Shown here: piece by piece, positions 14,663 to 15,900 of the stretch
Layout of the letters: every line of letters starts with the position of its first letter
Numbering within the stretch: position 1 is the stretch's first letter
NCBI GenBank assembly: GCA_947074165.1
Contig: CAMTOT010000022.1
Location: forward strand, 1 to 15,900
Source of the DNA: an uncultured Bacteroidales bacterium
GTDB taxonomy: Bacteria; Bacteroidota; Bacteroidia; Bacteroidales; JAUNSR01
Direction: 5' to 3'
Length of the DNA: 15,900 nucleotides
Made by a program: the position numbers and the translations under genes
Notes under the pieces: generated by a model
The model's database searches: none
Seen by the model: the letters and a program-made list of their open reading frames with translations, nothing else
What the model was told of the DNA's origin: nothing

Positions 14663-15900
14663 ATGAATAATATACATAAGTTATGTTGCGCCGGTCTGCT
14701 TGCAGTTTGCGCTTTGCCAGCAGTAGGTCAATATCCGGTAATACCGGATTCTGTAAAACAAAGAGGAAAAGAGCAGCAGGAGCTTTATGACCGACTTTCA
14801 GACCAGGCCTGGGAAAAGGCTTTGCCTATAGTTCTTGATGAAGCCATGAAGGGTAAACCTTATAAGCCATGGGCTTCAAAACCGGAAGATCTCCTAAAGT
14901 GTGATATTCCCGCGTTTCCAGGGGCCGAGGGTGGCGGTGCGTTTACTCCCGGAGGAAGAGGAGGGAAGGTTATTGTAGTTACATCTCTTGAAGATAGCGG
15001 AGAGGGAACTCTAAGGGAAGCTTGTGAGACAGGTGGAGCACGTATAATCGTTTTCAATGTAGCTGGTGTAATTAATCTGAAGTCTCCAATAAGCATTAGA
15101 GCGCCATATATTACTATAGCAGGCCAGACAGCTCCGGGCGACGGTATCTGTCTGACAGGAGAGTCATTTCTACTGGATACTCATGACATAATAATACGTC
15201 ACATGAGATTCCGCAGAGGTGCTACAGATGTAGCGTTTAGAGATGATGCACTGGGTGGTAATTGTATAGGTAATGTGATAATTGATCATTGCTCGTCCAG
15301 CTGGGGACTGGATGAGAATATGTCTATCTACCGTCATGTGTATGACAGAGACTCTAACGGAAAAGGTCTAAAGTTGCCAACGGTGAACGTAACCATACAG
15401 AACTCTGTTTTTTCAGAGGCTCTTGATACATATAATCACGCTTTCGGTGCTACAATCGGAGGACACAATAGTTTGTTTAGCAGGAATCTGTTTGCTTCAA
15501 ACATCAGTCGTAACTGCTCTGTAGGCATGGACGGAGATTTTAATTTTGTAAACAATGTTACTTTCAACTGGTGGAATCGTTCGGTAGACGGCGGTGATGA
15601 AAACAGCAGATATAATATTATTAATAACTATTTTAAGCCGGGTCCGATTACTCCGAAGGATAAACCTATTTCACACAGGATATTAAAACCGGAAGAGAGC
15701 CGTGATAAGAATAAACGGGGTACTTTTGGAAAAGCTTATGTGAACGGAAATATAGTGGAAGGCAATAAGAAAGTCACCAAAGACAACTGGGACGGCGGTG
15801 TGCAGGTATTTAATAATGCCGACGCTGGTGAGTTTAAAGATGCCATTAAAAGAGATACTCCATTTGAAATGCCTTACTCTACAATAATGGAGGCAGATAA
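14663..15900 (+). CDS. PL1 family pectate lyase, secreted, 3' end beyond window
   Basis: The frame is open from ATG 14663 to the window end (412 codons, no stop), so the gene is cut off by the window. The product starts with a signal peptide (MNNIHKLCCAGLLAVCALPAVG). After a linker the PL1 parallel beta-helix begins at FPGAEGGGAF (residues 85-94), followed by TSLEDSGEGTLREAC, ITIAGQTAPGDGI, IIRHMRFRRG and IDHCSSSWGLDE (207-218), which carries the acidic residues expected around the Ca2+/substrate site. These match the PL1 subgroup common in Bacteroidota pectin PULs, including the lyase I recall from the B. thetaiotaomicron RG-II locus (BT1023). It would cleave the alpha-1,4-galacturonan backbone by beta-elimination. 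Family length of around 500 residues suggests roughly 90 are missing. It lies 70 nt after the HTCS and is probably part of its regulon. Confidence 0.92.
   Translation, partial: MNNIHKLCCAGLLAVCALPAVGQYPVIPDSVKQRGKEQQELYDRLSDQAWEKALPIVLDEAMKGKPYKPWASKPEDLLKCDIPAFPGAEGGGAFTPGGRGGKVIVVTSLEDSGEGTLREACETGGARIIVFNVAGVINLKSPISIRAPYITIAGQTAPGDGICLTGESFLLDTHDIIIRHMRFRRGATDVAFRDDALGGNCIGNVIIDHCSSSWGLDENMSIYRHVYDRDSNGKGLKLPTVNVTIQNSVFSEALDTYNHAFGATIGGHNSLFSRNLFASNISRNCSVGMDGDFNFVNNVTFNWWNRSVDGGDENSRYNIINNYFKPGPITPKDKPISHRILKPEESRDKNKRGTFGKAYVNGNIVEGNKKVTKDNWDGGVQVFNNADAGEFKDAIKRDTPFEMPYSTIMEAD

Overview
The window is part of a Bacteroidota (very probably Bacteroidales, gut-type) genome or metagenome contig. 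It shows a same-strand run of signal-peptide-bearing polysaccharide-degrading enzymes next to a hybrid two-component system (HTCS, the one-protein sensor/kinase/regulator typical of Bacteroidota). It also shows weak or absent Shine-Dalgarno sequences and a TAnnTTTG-type -7 promoter box. All six genes (one of them interrupted) read on the + strand, and base composition looks uniform and moderately AT-rich with many ATA codons. No genus can be assigned by eye; no tRNA, rRNA, CRISPR array or mobile element was seen.

Layout. Bases 1-46 are not biological: they are the inner part of an Illumina TruSeq HT i5 adapter, including an 8-base index matching D507, left on the contig end. Genomic sequence starts at 47. 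Four enzyme genes follow with gaps of 13, 99 and 23 nt: a GH106 alpha-L-rhamnosidase (154/169-3438), a sialate O-acetylesterase-like SGNH esterase (3452-4876), a DUF5703 six-hairpin glycosidase-like protein of unknown activity (4976-7222) and a GH2 glycosidase (7246-9852). A perfect hairpin (9904-9945) closes this unit. A 348-nt intergenic region with a candidate promoter leads into the HTCS (10201-14592). The HTCS frame is interrupted by one in-frame TAA at 10732-10734; everything after it is intact. A PL1-type pectate lyase begins at 14663 and runs off the window.

How it fits together. GH106 + GH2 + esterase + PL1 + HTCS looks like part of a pectin polysaccharide utilization locus (PUL), most likely for rhamnogalacturonan (RG-I side chains or RG-II). 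The lyase would cut the galacturonan backbone, the esterase would remove acetyl groups, and GH106, GH2 and probably the DUF5703 protein would take off side-chain sugars in the periplasm. The HTCS would sense the released oligosaccharide in the periplasm and activate the locus through its C-terminal AraC-type domain. No SusC/SusD transporter pair is inside the window.

The points most worth a second look are the nonsense codon that separates the HTCS signal peptide and first propeller blades from the rest of the sensor, the uncharacterised DUF5703 enzyme in a pectin context, and the adapter remnant. I did not find a wholly new system type.
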